Shown here one piece after another: positions 23,804 through 32,763 of a DNA stretch of 47,255 nt (positions within the stretch are counted from its first letter, which is position 1; each line of letters begins with the position of its first letter). The notes below the pieces were generated by a model. That model did no database searches. It was not told where the DNA came from and was given only the letters and a program-made list of their open reading frames with translations. Position numbers and translations under genes: made by a program. The stretch is from Firmicutes bacterium UBA1422 (GTDB lineage Bacteria; Bacillota; Clostridia; Peptostreptococcales; Anaerovoracaceae). The stretch lies in assembly GCA_002304835.1 (NCBI GenBank), contig DBPK01000025.1, positions 1 to 47,255 on the forward strand. Direction: 5' to 3'.

Positions 23804-24862
23804 ATGCAGAACGTAAAAGTTATTATTTGGGGACTGGGAGCAATGGGCGGCGGAGTGGCCGATATGCTTCTTTCAAAAAAAGGTGTGGATATAGTTGGAG
23901 TTGCCGGAAGAGGCAAGAAGATCGGAACATCCATGTATGACTATATCAAGACTGAAAAGGGCAACAGACAGGATGTTATCATCGGTGATGCTGAAGATGT
24001 TATAAAACCCGGTGCGGCAGATATAGTTATACTCTGTACTGATTCCTTCACAAAAAACGCCTTCCCGAGACTCAAGTTCATAATGGAACAGGGAATAAAC
24101 GTAATAACCTCTGCAGAGGAAATGGCATATCCAAAGGCAAAAGAGCCTGAACTGGCAGAAGAACTGGATAAAATAGCAAAGAAAAACGGGGTTTCCTGTC
24201 TTGGCACAGGCATAAACCCGGGACACATAATGGACATGCTGGTACTTATAATGACAGGATGCATGGTGGATGTTGAACATATAACTTCAAGAAGAGTAAA
24301 CAGCCTTTCACCTTTCGGACCCGCAGTAATGGAAGAACAGGGCATAGGAATAGCTGTTGAAGAATTCAAGAAAAGAAAAGCAGAAGGAACAATGGCAGGA
24401 CATGTGGGATTTGCCGAATCTGTAGGCATGATGGCAGAGGGTCTGGGGCTTGAAGTCGAAAAATTCTCTCAGGACATGAATCCGATCACAACAGATGTTG
24501 ACAGAAAATCACCCTATGGATATGCAAAAGCAGGTTCATGTGCAGGCGTTTCAATGGAAGCTGACGCAACACTTACAGGAGGCATGGAAATAAGGATGGA
24601 GCATCCTCAGCAGATAGAACCGGAACAGGTGGGAGTACAGACGGGAGATTACGTTATCATCAAGGGAACACCTGCCATAAATATGGTAAACAGCCCCGAA
24701 GTCGAAGGCGGACTGGGAACTATCGCAATGTGTGCAAACATGATACCGCAGGTGATAAATGCCAAGCCCGGACTTCATACAATGCTGACGCTGCCCATAG
24801 CCCATGGGATAATGGGAGATATGAGAAAGTTCATAGATGAGGACTGTAAAATCGTAAAATAG
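23804..24862 (+). CDS. ord: 2,4-diaminopentanoate dehydrogenase
   Basis: It oxidatively deaminates (2R,4S)-2,4-diaminopentanoate, the aminomutase product of D-ornithine, to 2-amino-4-ketopentanoate with NAD(P)+. The 352-residue protein has an N-terminal Rossmann motif (IIWGLGAMGGGVADML) and the dihydrodipicolinate-reductase-like layout with LGTGINPGHIMD and SRRVNSLSPFG. ATG 23804 has AAGGAG upstream; ATG 23786 is in frame but lacks a site. It is the first gene after the sigma-54 promoter, and ortA follows after 10 bases. Confidence 0.93.
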   Translation: MQNVKVIIWGLGAMGGGVADMLLSKKGVDIVGVAGRGKKIGTSMYDYIKTEKGNRQDVIIGDAEDVIKPGAADIVILCTDSFTKNAFPRLKFIMEQGINVITSAEEMAYPKAKEPELAEELDKIAKKNGVSCLGTGINPGHIMDMLVLIMTGCMVDVEHITSRRVNSLSPFGPAVMEEQGIGIAVEEFKKRKAEGTMAGHVGFAESVGMMAEGLGLEVEKFSQDMNPITTDVDRKSPYGYAKAGSCAGVSMEADATLTGGMEIRMEHPQQIEPEQVGVQTGDYVIIKGTPAINMVNSPEVEGGLGTIAMCANMIPQVINAKPGLHTMLTLPIAHGIMGDMRKFIDEDCKIVK

Positions 24863-24872
24863 GAGTAAACAA

Positions 24873-25172
24873 ATGATAAAAAAAGGTGAGTGGGTAAGGA
24901 TCCACAAAAATATACTTGAACCCGGAGAAAGAGCTCCCCAGGTGCCCGATGATACAAAGGAGTGTCCTCTTGAAATGTGGGACAAGGGATTTTTGACATC
25001 GGATGCCCATATGGGGGACGAAGTAGAAATAGAAACTGTGGCGGGCAGGATCGAAAAAGGCACTTTGATCGAAGTGAACCCTTCTTACGATCATGATTTC
25101 GGTAAATGTGTTCCCGAACTTCTGAAGATAGACAAACAGGTAAGGGAAATACTTTTCGGAGGTGAAAAATAA
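24873..25172 (+). CDS. ortA: 2-amino-4-ketopentanoate thiolase, alpha subunit
   Basis: The small 99-residue subunit of the PLP-dependent thiolase that splits 2-amino-4-ketopentanoate with CoA into acetyl-CoA and alanine. It is recognised from GEWVRIHKNILEPGERAPQVPDDTK, typical of OrtA, and from position before ortB. GAGT/AGGAG precedes the ATG. The TAATG junction shares one base with ortB, fitting strict co-translation of a two-subunit enzyme. Confidence 0.92.
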   Translation: MIKKGEWVRIHKNILEPGERAPQVPDDTKECPLEMWDKGFLTSDAHMGDEVEIETVAGRIEKGTLIEVNPSYDHDFGKCVPELLKIDKQVREILFGGEK

Positions 25173-26578
25173 TGGTAAAAGCAAATGATTATGCCTCCGT
25201 AATGGGAAGAAAAGCAGAAATAATGCTCAGATCCGTAGGAATAGATTATTCCAAATTCGAATCGGAATCCATCGCTTTCGATTATGAAAAAATGATGAAA
25301 GAGACCGGATACACACTGGAAGAGATGCAGGATATCCAGTACGGAGTAAATGTGGGAAACACACCTTTACTTGAGCTCAAGAACCTGACGGCACTGGCCA
25401 GATCCTGTGCACCCGAGGGCAAAGGCGCCAGGATATTCATAAAAGACGAGGCATCCAATCCTTCAGGCAGCTTCAAGGCAAGAAGGGCGGCAAACGCAGT
25501 TTATCATGCAAAGAAGCTGGGCTATAAGGGAGTTATAGCAGCAACAAGCGGTAATTACGGAGCTGCGGTGGCATCTCAGGCTGCCATAGCCGGACTCAAA
25601 TGTATCATTGTTCAGGAGTGTTATGATTCCCAGGGCAAGGGACAGCCGGAAATAGTTGAAAAAGCAAGAAAATGTGAGGCGCTGGGAGCGGAAGTCGTTC
25701 AGCTTTCCGTAGGTCCTGAGCTTTTTTACAAATTCCTGCTATTGCTGGAAGAGACGGGTTATTTCAATGCATCTTTATACACCCCATTTGGTATTGCGGG
25801 AGTAGAAACACTTGGTTATGAAGTTTCCATGCAGTTCAGAGAAAAATACGGAAAAGATCCTGATGTTGTGATATGTACCCATGCAGGAGGCGGAAATCTG
25901 ACAGGTACGGCAAGAGGCCTAAAAAAAGCAGGGGCGACAAGTACGGTAATTGGGGCTTCTGTGGATCTGGCAGGACTCCATATGGCTTCTGACAAAGCAT
26001 TCAACCTGAAATCTTTCACAACGGGGCATACGGGATTCGGCGTACCTTTTTCCAATTGGCCGGACAGATCCGATGTGCCCAGGTCTGCAGCAAGACCTCT
26101 AAGATACATGGAAAGATATGTTACGATCACACAGGGTGATGTCTTTTATATGACAGAATGCCTGGCAACTCTGGAAGGCCTTGAAAAAGGGCCAGCAGGG
26201 AACACTTCTCTGGCAGCGGCTTTTGCACTGTCTCAGGAATATGACAGGGATAAACTCATTGTAGTTCAGGAAACCGAGTATACTGGAGCAGGCAAACATG
26301 TGCAACCCCAGCTTTCTTTTGCAAAGAGCAACGGCATAGAAGTATTCTTCGGAGATCCCAAAGATGAGATCCCCGGCAAAAATATAGTGCTGCCCGAGCA
26401 TCCGTCACTTATAAAAGCCACGGATGTAGACCTTGATCATATGAGAAGGTCTCTCATAAAGACCGCACTGAAAACATATAACACATCTGAGCCTACAGAT
26501 CAGGACATAGAATTCCTTGCTGAAGAAACCATGAAGGATGAAGCATGGGTAAGAAAAACTGTCAATGAACTGAAATAG
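25172..26578 (+). CDS. ortB: 2-amino-4-ketopentanoate thiolase, beta (PLP) subunit
   Basis: The 468-residue PLP-binding subunit of the thiolase giving acetyl-CoA and D-alanine. The fold-type II signature is NPSGSFKARRAANAVYHAK, whose lysine should form the Schiff base, followed by the phosphate-binding AATSGNYGAAVAS region and HAGGGNLTGTARGL. Acidic N- and C-terminal extensions are typical of OrtB. GGAGGTG precedes the start and it overlaps ortA by one base. Confidence 0.94.
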   Translation: MVKANDYASVMGRKAEIMLRSVGIDYSKFESESIAFDYEKMMKETGYTLEEMQDIQYGVNVGNTPLLELKNLTALARSCAPEGKGARIFIKDEASNPSGSFKARRAANAVYHAKKLGYKGVIAATSGNYGAAVASQAAIAGLKCIIVQECYDSQGKGQPEIVEKARKCEALGAEVVQLSVGPELFYKFLLLLEETGYFNASLYTPFGIAGVETLGYEVSMQFREKYGKDPDVVICTHAGGGNLTGTARGLKKAGATSTVIGASVDLAGLHMASDKAFNLKSFTTGHTGFGVPFSNWPDRSDVPRSAARPLRYMERYVTITQGDVFYMTECLATLEGLEKGPAGNTSLAAAFALSQEYDRDKLIVVQETEYTGAGKHVQPQLSFAKSNGIEVFFGDPKDEIPGKNIVLPEHPSLIKATDVDLDHMRRSLIKTALKTYNTSEPTDQDIEFLAEETMKDEAWVRKTVNELK

Positions 26579-26621
26579 AGATCAGCCCATGGGGGCAATA
26601 ATTTTGAAAGGATTGATAAGG

Positions 26622-26984
26622 ATGAAAAGAAAAGATGATTTTGCAGAACGCAGAAAACATATAGCGGACTTGTCGGATCAGGAACTTTACGACAGATTCT
26701 GGGATCTCACTACACAAGTAGTGACTCCCATGCTTGAGCTGGGCAAAAAAAACACAACACCCTCCGTTGAAAGATCCGTTCTTCTCAGAATGGGCATCTC
26801 TTCCCTTGAGACCAAACCCATCGTTGAAGGCTGTATGGAAAGAGGGCTCATGGGAAAAGGAGCGGGACACGTGGTATACAAACTTTCCAAGGCCAAAGGC
26901 ATTTCCGTAAAGGAAGCAGGAACAATGCTTGCAGAGGGAAAAGGCTGGGATGAAGCCGTGTCTCTGTTCAAAAAGGGGGTGTAG
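26622..26984 (+). CDS. oraS: D-ornithine 4,5-aminomutase, S (small) subunit
   Basis: The 120-residue small subunit of the adenosylcobalamin/PLP aminomutase that turns D-ornithine into 2,4-diaminopentanoate. The sequence KRKDDFAERRKHIADLSDQEL, RFWDLTTQVVTPMLELGKK and SVERSVLLRMGISSLE is characteristic. I chose ATG 26622 with GAAAGGA 9 bases upstream; a start at 26589 would include that ribosome site. The stop is followed after 3 bases by oraE. Confidence 0.92.
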   Translation: MKRKDDFAERRKHIADLSDQELYDRFWDLTTQVVTPMLELGKKNTTPSVERSVLLRMGISSLETKPIVEGCMERGLMGKGAGHVVYKLSKAKGISVKEAGTMLAEGKGWDEAVSLFKKGV

Positions 26985-26987
26985 AAA

Positions 26988-29204
26988 ATGGCTGAAATAA
27001 AACTGAAACATAATGAAAAACTGGATCTCGACAACATATTAAAGGATCTTGACAAATATGAACCCAGAAGATCCGGCTGGACATGGAGAACCCCCGCACC
27101 GGGACTTAAGATGGGCCCCTTTGAGTATAAGGATGCCTCCGAGCCCCTTAAAAACGGAGTGCCTCTGCCCCCGGCCAAGTATTTTGACAACATAGATCCT
27201 CAGCCTATGCCGGTAATAACCACAGAGATCGCATCCGGAAGATTTGAAGATGATATCAGAAGGATGAGGATGGGAGCATGGCACGGCGCAGACCATCTTA
27301 TGGTAATAAGAACTGCCGGTCAGTCCCACATGGACAATCTTATTGAAGGGACGCCTCAGGGCATAGGCGGAGTGCCTATTTCCAGGAAGCAGGTAAGAGC
27401 CCAGAGAAAAGCCCTTGATGCCATCGAAGATGAAGTGGGCCGTCCGATAAATTATCACTCATATGTATCCGGAGTGGCAGGACCCGATATCGCGGTGATG
27501 TTTGCAGAAGAGGGCGTGAACGGTGCCCATCAGGATCCCCAGTACAATGTTCTTTACAGAAACATAAACTGTGTAAGATCTTTTGTTGATGCATGTGAAT
27601 CCAAAAAAGTCCTGGCATGGGCAGAGATCGCCCAGATAGACGGAGCTCATAATGCCAATGCCACAGCAAGGGACGCATGGAAGGTAATGCCTGAACTGAT
27701 AGTACAGCATGCAATAAATTCCAGATTCTCTGAACTGGCAGGAATAAAACCGGAAAACATTTGTCTTTCAACAGTACCTCCCACGGCAACACCGGGACCC
27801 TGTGTATTCATGGATCTTCCCTATGCGGTGGCACTCAGGGAAATATGTGACAGGTACAGAATGAGAGCACAGATGAACACCAAGTATATCGACTCTTCCG
27901 CCAGAGAAGCCACGGTGACACATGTTCTTAATATGCTGGTATCCAAGCTTACAAGTGCTGATATACAGTCAACAATAACCCCGGACGAAGGAAGAAACGT
28001 ACCATGGCATATATATAATGTGGAAGCATGCGATACAGCCAAGCAGACACTTATCGGACTTGACGGTCTTATGGAAATGGTGGAACTTAAGAGTGACGGT
28101 CCTCTTCGTGAAAAAGCAAGAGAAATAAAAGAAAGAGCATGCCTTTTCATGGAAGAGATACTGGAAGTCGGCGGATATTTCAAAGCCGTGGAAGAAGGCT
28201 TTTTCGTTGATTCCGCAGAATACCCCGAAAGAAACGGAGACGGCATAGCAAGGCAGATAGATGGAGGTATCGGATACGGATACATCTACGAAAGAGATGA
28301 AGATTACATGGCTCCCGTTACGGCTCATTTCGGACAGAATAATGTAAAGCAGTACGGAGGCGATCCAAAAGATCCTTCAGCACTTATAGGCGGATGTACC
28401 CTTGAAGACAGAAGCAAGATCGTTTACATCGATGAGCTTGATGATGTGGATAATGTCAATGTAAGAATGGAAGAGACATCCAAATACAGGGACACATCTG
28501 CTATGATACCTGAAATGGAATGGATGGGAGACGGTATCGTGATGCTGACAATGATGATACCCGAAAACAGAAGGACAGCAGAAGTTGCAGCTGTGGAGAT
28601 AGCCACCAAGATGGGGCTTGCAGATCCCGAGGTAATAAACAGAGAAGTCCTTCAGGATGCTGAAGGGACAAGGATAGAACTCAAGGGCAAACTGGGATTT
28701 GACATAGATGTATCCAAACTTGTCATACCTCCGGAACCCCACTATCTTTCGGATGATGAAATAAGAGCAGATGTGGAAGCTCATCCATTAAAGATAGTAT
28801 GCGGAACAGTGGGAGAAGATGAGCATTCTGTCGGATTAAGAGAGATCATCGACATCAAGCACGGCGGGATCGAAAGATTCGGTATAGAAGTTCATTATCT
28901 TGGGACTTCAGTGCCGGTGGAGAAACTGGTGGATGCAGCGGTGGAACTGAAAGCAGAAGCAATACTGGCCTCCACAATAATATCTCATGACAATATCCAC
29001 TATAAGAATATGAAGAGGATACATGAGCTGGCCATAGAAAAAGGAATAAGAGATGATGTGATCATCGCCGCAGGCGGGACACAGGTAATTCCCGAAGAGG
29101 GACTGAAAACCGGAGTAGACGCCGCCTTCGGCAGAAATTCTCACGGCATAGATGTAGCCTCGTTCCTTATAGAAGAAAGACAGCGTAGAAGAAAAGACAA
29201 ATAA
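26988..29204 (+). CDS. oraE: D-ornithine 4,5-aminomutase, E (large) subunit
   Basis: The 738-residue catalytic subunit, binding both PLP and adenosylcobalamin. The N-terminal part is the TIM barrel that holds PLP and substrate (GVPISRKQVRAQRKAL, NTKYIDSSAREATVTH). The C-terminal Rossmann-like domain has the base-off B12 motif D611-E-H613-S-V-G616. K624, eleven residues after H613, matches the spacing of His618-Lys629 in the Clostridium sticklandii enzyme, where the lysine holds PLP in the resting state. Later B12-domain motifs are STIISHDNIH and AAGGTQV. It is intact and full length. Confidence 0.95.
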   Translation: MAEIKLKHNEKLDLDNILKDLDKYEPRRSGWTWRTPAPGLKMGPFEYKDASEPLKNGVPLPPAKYFDNIDPQPMPVITTEIASGRFEDDIRRMRMGAWHGADHLMVIRTAGQSHMDNLIEGTPQGIGGVPISRKQVRAQRKALDAIEDEVGRPINYHSYVSGVAGPDIAVMFAEEGVNGAHQDPQYNVLYRNINCVRSFVDACESKKVLAWAEIAQIDGAHNANATARDAWKVMPELIVQHAINSRFSELAGIKPENICLSTVPPTATPGPCVFMDLPYAVALREICDRYRMRAQMNTKYIDSSAREATVTHVLNMLVSKLTSADIQSTITPDEGRNVPWHIYNVEACDTAKQTLIGLDGLMEMVELKSDGPLREKAREIKERACLFMEEILEVGGYFKAVEEGFFVDSAEYPERNGDGIARQIDGGIGYGYIYERDEDYMAPVTAHFGQNNVKQYGGDPKDPSALIGGCTLEDRSKIVYIDELDDVDNVNVRMEETSKYRDTSAMIPEMEWMGDGIVMLTMMIPENRRTAEVAAVEIATKMGLADPEVINREVLQDAEGTRIELKGKLGFDIDVSKLVIPPEPHYLSDDEIRADVEAHPLKIVCGTVGEDEHSVGLREIIDIKHGGIERFGIEVHYLGTSVPVEKLVDAAVELKAEAILASTIISHDNIHYKNMKRIHELAIEKGIRDDVIIAAGGTQVIPEEGLKTGVDAAFGRNSHGIDVASFLIEERQRRRKDK

Positions 29205-29223
29205 AACATTTTTGCAGGAATTA

Positions 29224-29254
29224 GCGGGCGGGCATTTGCCCGTCCGCAATTTTT
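29224..29254 (+). terminator. GC-rich hairpin after oraE
   Basis: GCGGGCGGGCA and TGCCCGTCCGC form an 11-bp stem (one G-T pair) at 29224-29247, followed by AATTTTTG. It could end or attenuate the ord-oraE transcript before the reactivase gene, lowering expression of the downstream part. Confidence 0.65.
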
Positions 29255-29256
29255 GT

Positions 29257-29319
29257 TTGACCCGTTTCATATATGCATGCTTATCATTGTAAAAAAAAGA
29301 ATATCATGTATGATATAAA
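29257..29319 (+). promoter_or_regulatory. Possible internal promoter and palindrome before the reactivase gene
   Basis: Just after the hairpin, TTGACC (29257-29262) and TTGTAA (29287-29292) are -35 candidates. TATGAT (29309-29314, 16 bases after TTGTAA) and extended -10 TGATATAAA (29311-29319) are -10 candidates. A perfect palindrome ATATCAT-GT-ATGATAT (29301-29316) covers the -10 region and could be an operator. AAAGGAG at 29334 serves the next gene. Confidence 0.4.
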
Positions 29320-29345
29320 TATCGGCAAAAAGAAAAGGAGTTTAA

Positions 29346-30734
29346 ATGAAAACAGATGTGCTGGTGGCGGAAATAGGTTCAACCACTACAGTTGTAAATG
29401 CTTTCGATAAAATCGATACGGATGACCCGGTATTCTGGGGGCAGGGGCAGGCACCCACTTCAGTTCTTGAAGGAGATGTACGCGTCGGCCTTAGGGGAGC
29501 GATCACGGATCTTTGCAGCAGAAAAGGAATAGACAGACTGGAATATGGCAGCATGCTGGCCACATCATCTGCAGCAGGAGGACTGAAAATGACCGTTCAC
29601 GGTCTTGTTTACGATATGACCGCAAGAGCGGCAAAGGAGGCAGCTCTCGGGGCAGGTGGAATAATACATTATATTACTGCCGGAAGAATAAGAAGGAGTG
29701 ATCTGAAAAAGATACAGGAGATCCGCCCCAATCTTATACTTATAGCCGGTGGAGTTGATTTCGGAGAAAGAGACACCGCCATATATAATGCGGAAATGAT
29801 ACGTGGCATGGATATGGATGTGCCTGTTATTTATGCGGGCAATGTGGAAAATCATGAAGAAATAAAAATGATCTTTGAGGATGCGGGCATAAGACTTTAC
29901 ATAGTCGAAAACGTTTATCCGAAAATAGATGACCTTAATGTGGAGCCCTGCAGAAAAGTCATACAGGATGCATTTGAAGAACATATTATACATGCACCCG
30001 GGATGGAACATGTAAGAGAAATGGTAGACGGTCCTATAATACCCACACCCGGAGCCGTCATGGAATGTACCAAGCTCCTGAATGAATATATAGGAAACTT
30101 AATGGTTCTGGACGTGGGTGGAGCCACCACGGATGTTCATTCGGTAACAGAAGATTCGGAGCAGATAGCCACACTTCTTATCAGCCCCGAGCCAAGAGCC
30201 AAACGTACGGTGGAGGGGGATCTGGGCTTATACGTCAACAGGATGAAGGTCATCGAATCAATAGGAGAAGAAAACTTCAGAAAGGATCTTGCCGGCATAG
30301 ATGTTGAAAAGGCCCTTGAAAGCTATGTGGCCATACCCAGGAACGGAGATGAAGTAAAGCTTGTGGAAAGGCTTGCAGAGGAAGCAGTACTAAAAGCCGT
30401 TGAAAGACATGCGGGCACAATAAGATATATATACGGGCCTTCGGGAAGACAGACTCTGGCAGAAGGAAAAGATCTCACTCAGGTGGAATATATAGTAGGA
30501 ACAGGAGGAGCCCTCACAAGGCTGCCAAGAAGAATAGAACTCATGAAGAAGATTCCCAAGCACAATGAATCAGGGATGATGCTTTTTCCTGGGGAAGGGG
30601 CAAAGATACTGGTGGATAACGACTATATAATGGCATCCCTGGGTGTCCTTTCAAAAAGATATAAAGAAGCCGCAGTAAAACTGCTTGAAAAAAGCCTGGA
30701 CTTCAAATTCCCCAAAAAAAAGGAGGCAGAATAA
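29346..30734 (+). CDS. MutL-like reactivating ATPase for the ornithine aminomutase
   Basis: A 462-residue ASKHA-fold ATPase of the GlmL/MutL (glutamate mutase associated) family, named here from context. Nucleotide motifs are VAEIGSTTTVVNAF (phosphate 1), MVLDVGGATTDVHSV (phosphate 2) and VGTGGALTRLP (adenosine). Such proteins probably swap damaged cobalamin in B12 mutases. Lying between oraE and ornithine racemase, it most likely serves OraSE. It has no relation to the DNA mismatch protein MutL. AAAAGGAG precedes the start and TAATG links it to the racemase. Confidence 0.88.
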   Translation: MKTDVLVAEIGSTTTVVNAFDKIDTDDPVFWGQGQAPTSVLEGDVRVGLRGAITDLCSRKGIDRLEYGSMLATSSAAGGLKMTVHGLVYDMTARAAKEAALGAGGIIHYITAGRIRRSDLKKIQEIRPNLILIAGGVDFGERDTAIYNAEMIRGMDMDVPVIYAGNVENHEEIKMIFEDAGIRLYIVENVYPKIDDLNVEPCRKVIQDAFEEHIIHAPGMEHVREMVDGPIIPTPGAVMECTKLLNEYIGNLMVLDVGGATTDVHSVTEDSEQIATLLISPEPRAKRTVEGDLGLYVNRMKVIESIGEENFRKDLAGIDVEKALESYVAIPRNGDEVKLVERLAEEAVLKAVERHAGTIRYIYGPSGRQTLAEGKDLTQVEYIVGTGGALTRLPRRIELMKKIPKHNESGMMLFPGEGAKILVDNDYIMASLGVLSKRYKEAAVKLLEKSLDFKFPKKKEAE

Positions 30735-31819
30735 TGTATCCGAGATTATTGATAAACATAGAAAAACTCAAAAAAAATATAGATGCTGTAGCGAAAATCA
30801 CGAAAAATGATGGAAACTGTTCAATGATGATCGTCACAAAAGCTCTTTGCGCAGACAGGAAAACAGCCGAAATGATAGGGAAACATCCGGCAGTGGATTA
30901 TGTGGCGGATTCACGTATATCTAACATCAAGACCTATTCTGAATTCGTAAGAAAAAACGGCAAGGGAACGGTACTTATGCGTCTGCCCATGGAATCGGAG
31001 ATAAAGGACGTGGTACGTTATGCGGATATAAGTTTCAATTCGGAGATTCCTACCCTGGAGATGCTGGATAAAGAGGCCGGAAAACAGGGTGTCGTTCACA
31101 AAGTGGTACTTATGATAGATCTGGGGGATCTGAGAGAGGGCATGTTCTTTGAGAATGAAAACGAGATATTCAAGGCAGCAAGAACAGTTCTGGCCGCCAA
31201 GAATCTTGAGCTTTTCGGCCTCGGGACAAACCTTACCTGTTACGGAGCCATCATACCCAAGTACGATAATCTTTCGGTGCTTTGCACATGGGCAGATCGA
31301 ATAGAGGGCAAACTCAACATAAAGATCCCGATGATATCGGGAGGCAATTCCAGTTCAATATACCTTATACCAAAAGGCGAAATGCCCGAAAGAGTAAATA
31401 ACCTCAGGTTGGGAGAATCATTTCTTCTCGGTAATGATACGGCTTATTGCACAAAACTAAAGGGGACAACGGATGATGCCCTGATACTGGAGGCTCAGAT
31501 AATAGAACTGAAAGAGAAGCCTTCTCTTCCCATTGGAGAAGTCGGTGTAGATGCTTTCGGTAACAGACCGGAATATGAAGACAGAGGAATAATAAAAAGA
31601 GTTATACTTGCTGTTGGACAGCAGGACACTGAACAGAGCGGGCTTCATCCCCTTGACGAAAAAGTTGACGTCCTGGGGGCCAGCTCGGATCATTTGATAC
31701 TGGATGTGACCGGATCCGACAAAAAATATAAAACAGGTGATGTTATGCAGTTTAAAATGGAATATGGAGCAGTACTGAAAGCGGCCACAAGCCCCTATGT
31801 TGAAAAAGTATATAAATAA
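30734..31819 (+). CDS. orr: Ornithine racemase (PLP-dependent)
   Basis: It converts L-ornithine to D-ornithine, the substrate of OraSE. The 361-residue protein is a fold-type III alanine-racemase-like barrel with the PLP lysine in MIVTKALCAD (K36), LMIDLGDLREGMFF, GLGTNLTCYGAI, MISGGNSSSIYLIP and LRLGESFLLGND. The second domain (residues about 245-361) is a beta-barrel. It is one base overlapped with the reactivase gene. Specificity is assigned from these motifs plus the ornithine locus; some relatives racemise other amino acids. Confidence 0.92.
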   Translation: MYPRLLINIEKLKKNIDAVAKITKNDGNCSMMIVTKALCADRKTAEMIGKHPAVDYVADSRISNIKTYSEFVRKNGKGTVLMRLPMESEIKDVVRYADISFNSEIPTLEMLDKEAGKQGVVHKVVLMIDLGDLREGMFFENENEIFKAARTVLAAKNLELFGLGTNLTCYGAIIPKYDNLSVLCTWADRIEGKLNIKIPMISGGNSSSIYLIPKGEMPERVNNLRLGESFLLGNDTAYCTKLKGTTDDALILEAQIIELKEKPSLPIGEVGVDAFGNRPEYEDRGIIKRVILAVGQQDTEQSGLHPLDEKVDVLGASSDHLILDVTGSDKKYKTGDVMQFKMEYGAVLKAATSPYVEKVYK

Positions 31820-31874
31820 AACCTGAAAACCTTATATCTGAAGGAAGTTACAGCAAAAAAACGGAGGAATGAAT

Positions 31875-32423
31875 ATGTTTAAATTCGCTTTTATTATCAA
31901 TCTGCCCGGAGAATCGCCGGCATCTTTCAGCAGGACCTATGAAACGGGAGAAAGCACAAGCAGAGTCCTGGCAACAGGATCCGATGAGATGACCAAAGAC
32001 ACCGTCAAAAAACTGGCGGAAGAAGGATATGAACTGGTCAATTTCTGCGGAGATTTCGATGATGAAATGACAAAAGGGTATTATGAGGCTGCTGAAGGGT
32101 CAATTGAAATGATGCATGCAGACTATTTCCCAAAAGAGATGGAAAAGCTGGAAGCCGCCTCATCTCTTAAGGAATACGGAATCATAATAATCGCCAAGGG
32201 AACAGAGGAAACTTACAAAATGAAAATGGACAGTCCCGAATGCAATGTAAGAGTTTCTTTTGTAAAGGACATGGGTCAGGCAAAGACCGCCGCCTGCCAA
32301 CTGGTCAACGATGGCATAGACTTCATTGAACTATGCAGCTGGTTCGATAAAGAGAAAACAGAGGCAGTTATTGAAGCCATCGCAGGGAAAGTTCCTGTGG
32401 GAAGTTGCGGAAAAATAAACTGA
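31875..32423 (+). CDS. Small protein with internal duplication (DUF6506-like)
   Basis: A 182-residue cytoplasmic protein of unknown function, last in the ornithine locus. Residues 3-75 and 101-171 look like two copies of one alpha/beta unit. Each has a hydrophobic strand (FAFIINL / YGIIIIA), a VRV-like or RVLATGSDEM / RVSFVKDM segment, a helix ending LAEEGYELVNFCGDFD / LVNDGIDFIELCSWFD, and a final helix EAAEG / EAIAG. Cys58 and Cys154 align. I chose ATG 31875, 7 bases after GGAGG, over ATG 31869, which is too close. The DUF6506 label is tentative. Confidence 0.72.
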   Translation: MFKFAFIINLPGESPASFSRTYETGESTSRVLATGSDEMTKDTVKKLAEEGYELVNFCGDFDDEMTKGYYEAAEGSIEMMHADYFPKEMEKLEAASSLKEYGIIIIAKGTEETYKMKMDSPECNVRVSFVKDMGQAKTAACQLVNDGIDFIELCSWFDKEKTEAVIEAIAGKVPVGSCGKIN

Positions 32424-32446
32424 TCCTGATTTGATCAGGGCCGATG

Positions 32447-32728
32447 TCAAAAATCATTATATTTGACGGGAGAAGATCTTATTAGTTCAAGTTTAAGGGA
32501 ACGGCTCATATTTTTTATGGCCTGTTCCCTTTTGAGTGCTTCTGATTTTGTATCATGTTTTTCCCAGTAAACAAGAAGTACGGGCCGGCGGCCCCTGGTA
32601 TATTTGGCTCCTTTGCCGCTGTTGTGCACCTGCACCCTGTTTTTTATATCTGTGCTCCAGCCCGTATATAAGGTACCGTCGGAACACTCCAGAATATACA
32701 CATAATTTCCCGAAAAGCTACTGTTCAT
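32447..32728 (-). CDS. GIY-YIG domain endonuclease-like protein
   Basis: A 93-residue single-domain GIY-YIG protein of the YhbQ/UPF0213 type: YVYILECSDGTLYTGWSTDIKNRVQVHNSG has the two motif halves and the conserved arginine, and REQAIKNMSR supplies the conserved glutamate. Such proteins may nick branched DNA, but roles are uncertain. AGGTG four bases before ATG 32728 supports this start. An alternative ATG at 32767 overlaps the ABC permease stop as ATGA and would add 13 residues. It is downstream of, and likely cotranscribed with, the exporter genes. Confidence 0.82.
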   Translation of the reverse strand: MNSSFSGNYVYILECSDGTLYTGWSTDIKNRVQVHNSGKGAKYTRGRRPVLLVYWEKHDTKSEALKREQAIKNMSRSLKLELIRSSPVKYNDF

Positions 32729-32763
32729 AATACACCTGTCATTGGCACAATACCCATTGCCTA

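Noticed and set aside
32425..32439. Hairpin CCTGAT-TTG-ATCAGG between the ornithine locus and the GIY-YIG gene as a terminator
   Set aside because: The stem is only 6 bp and there is no T-run on either strand.
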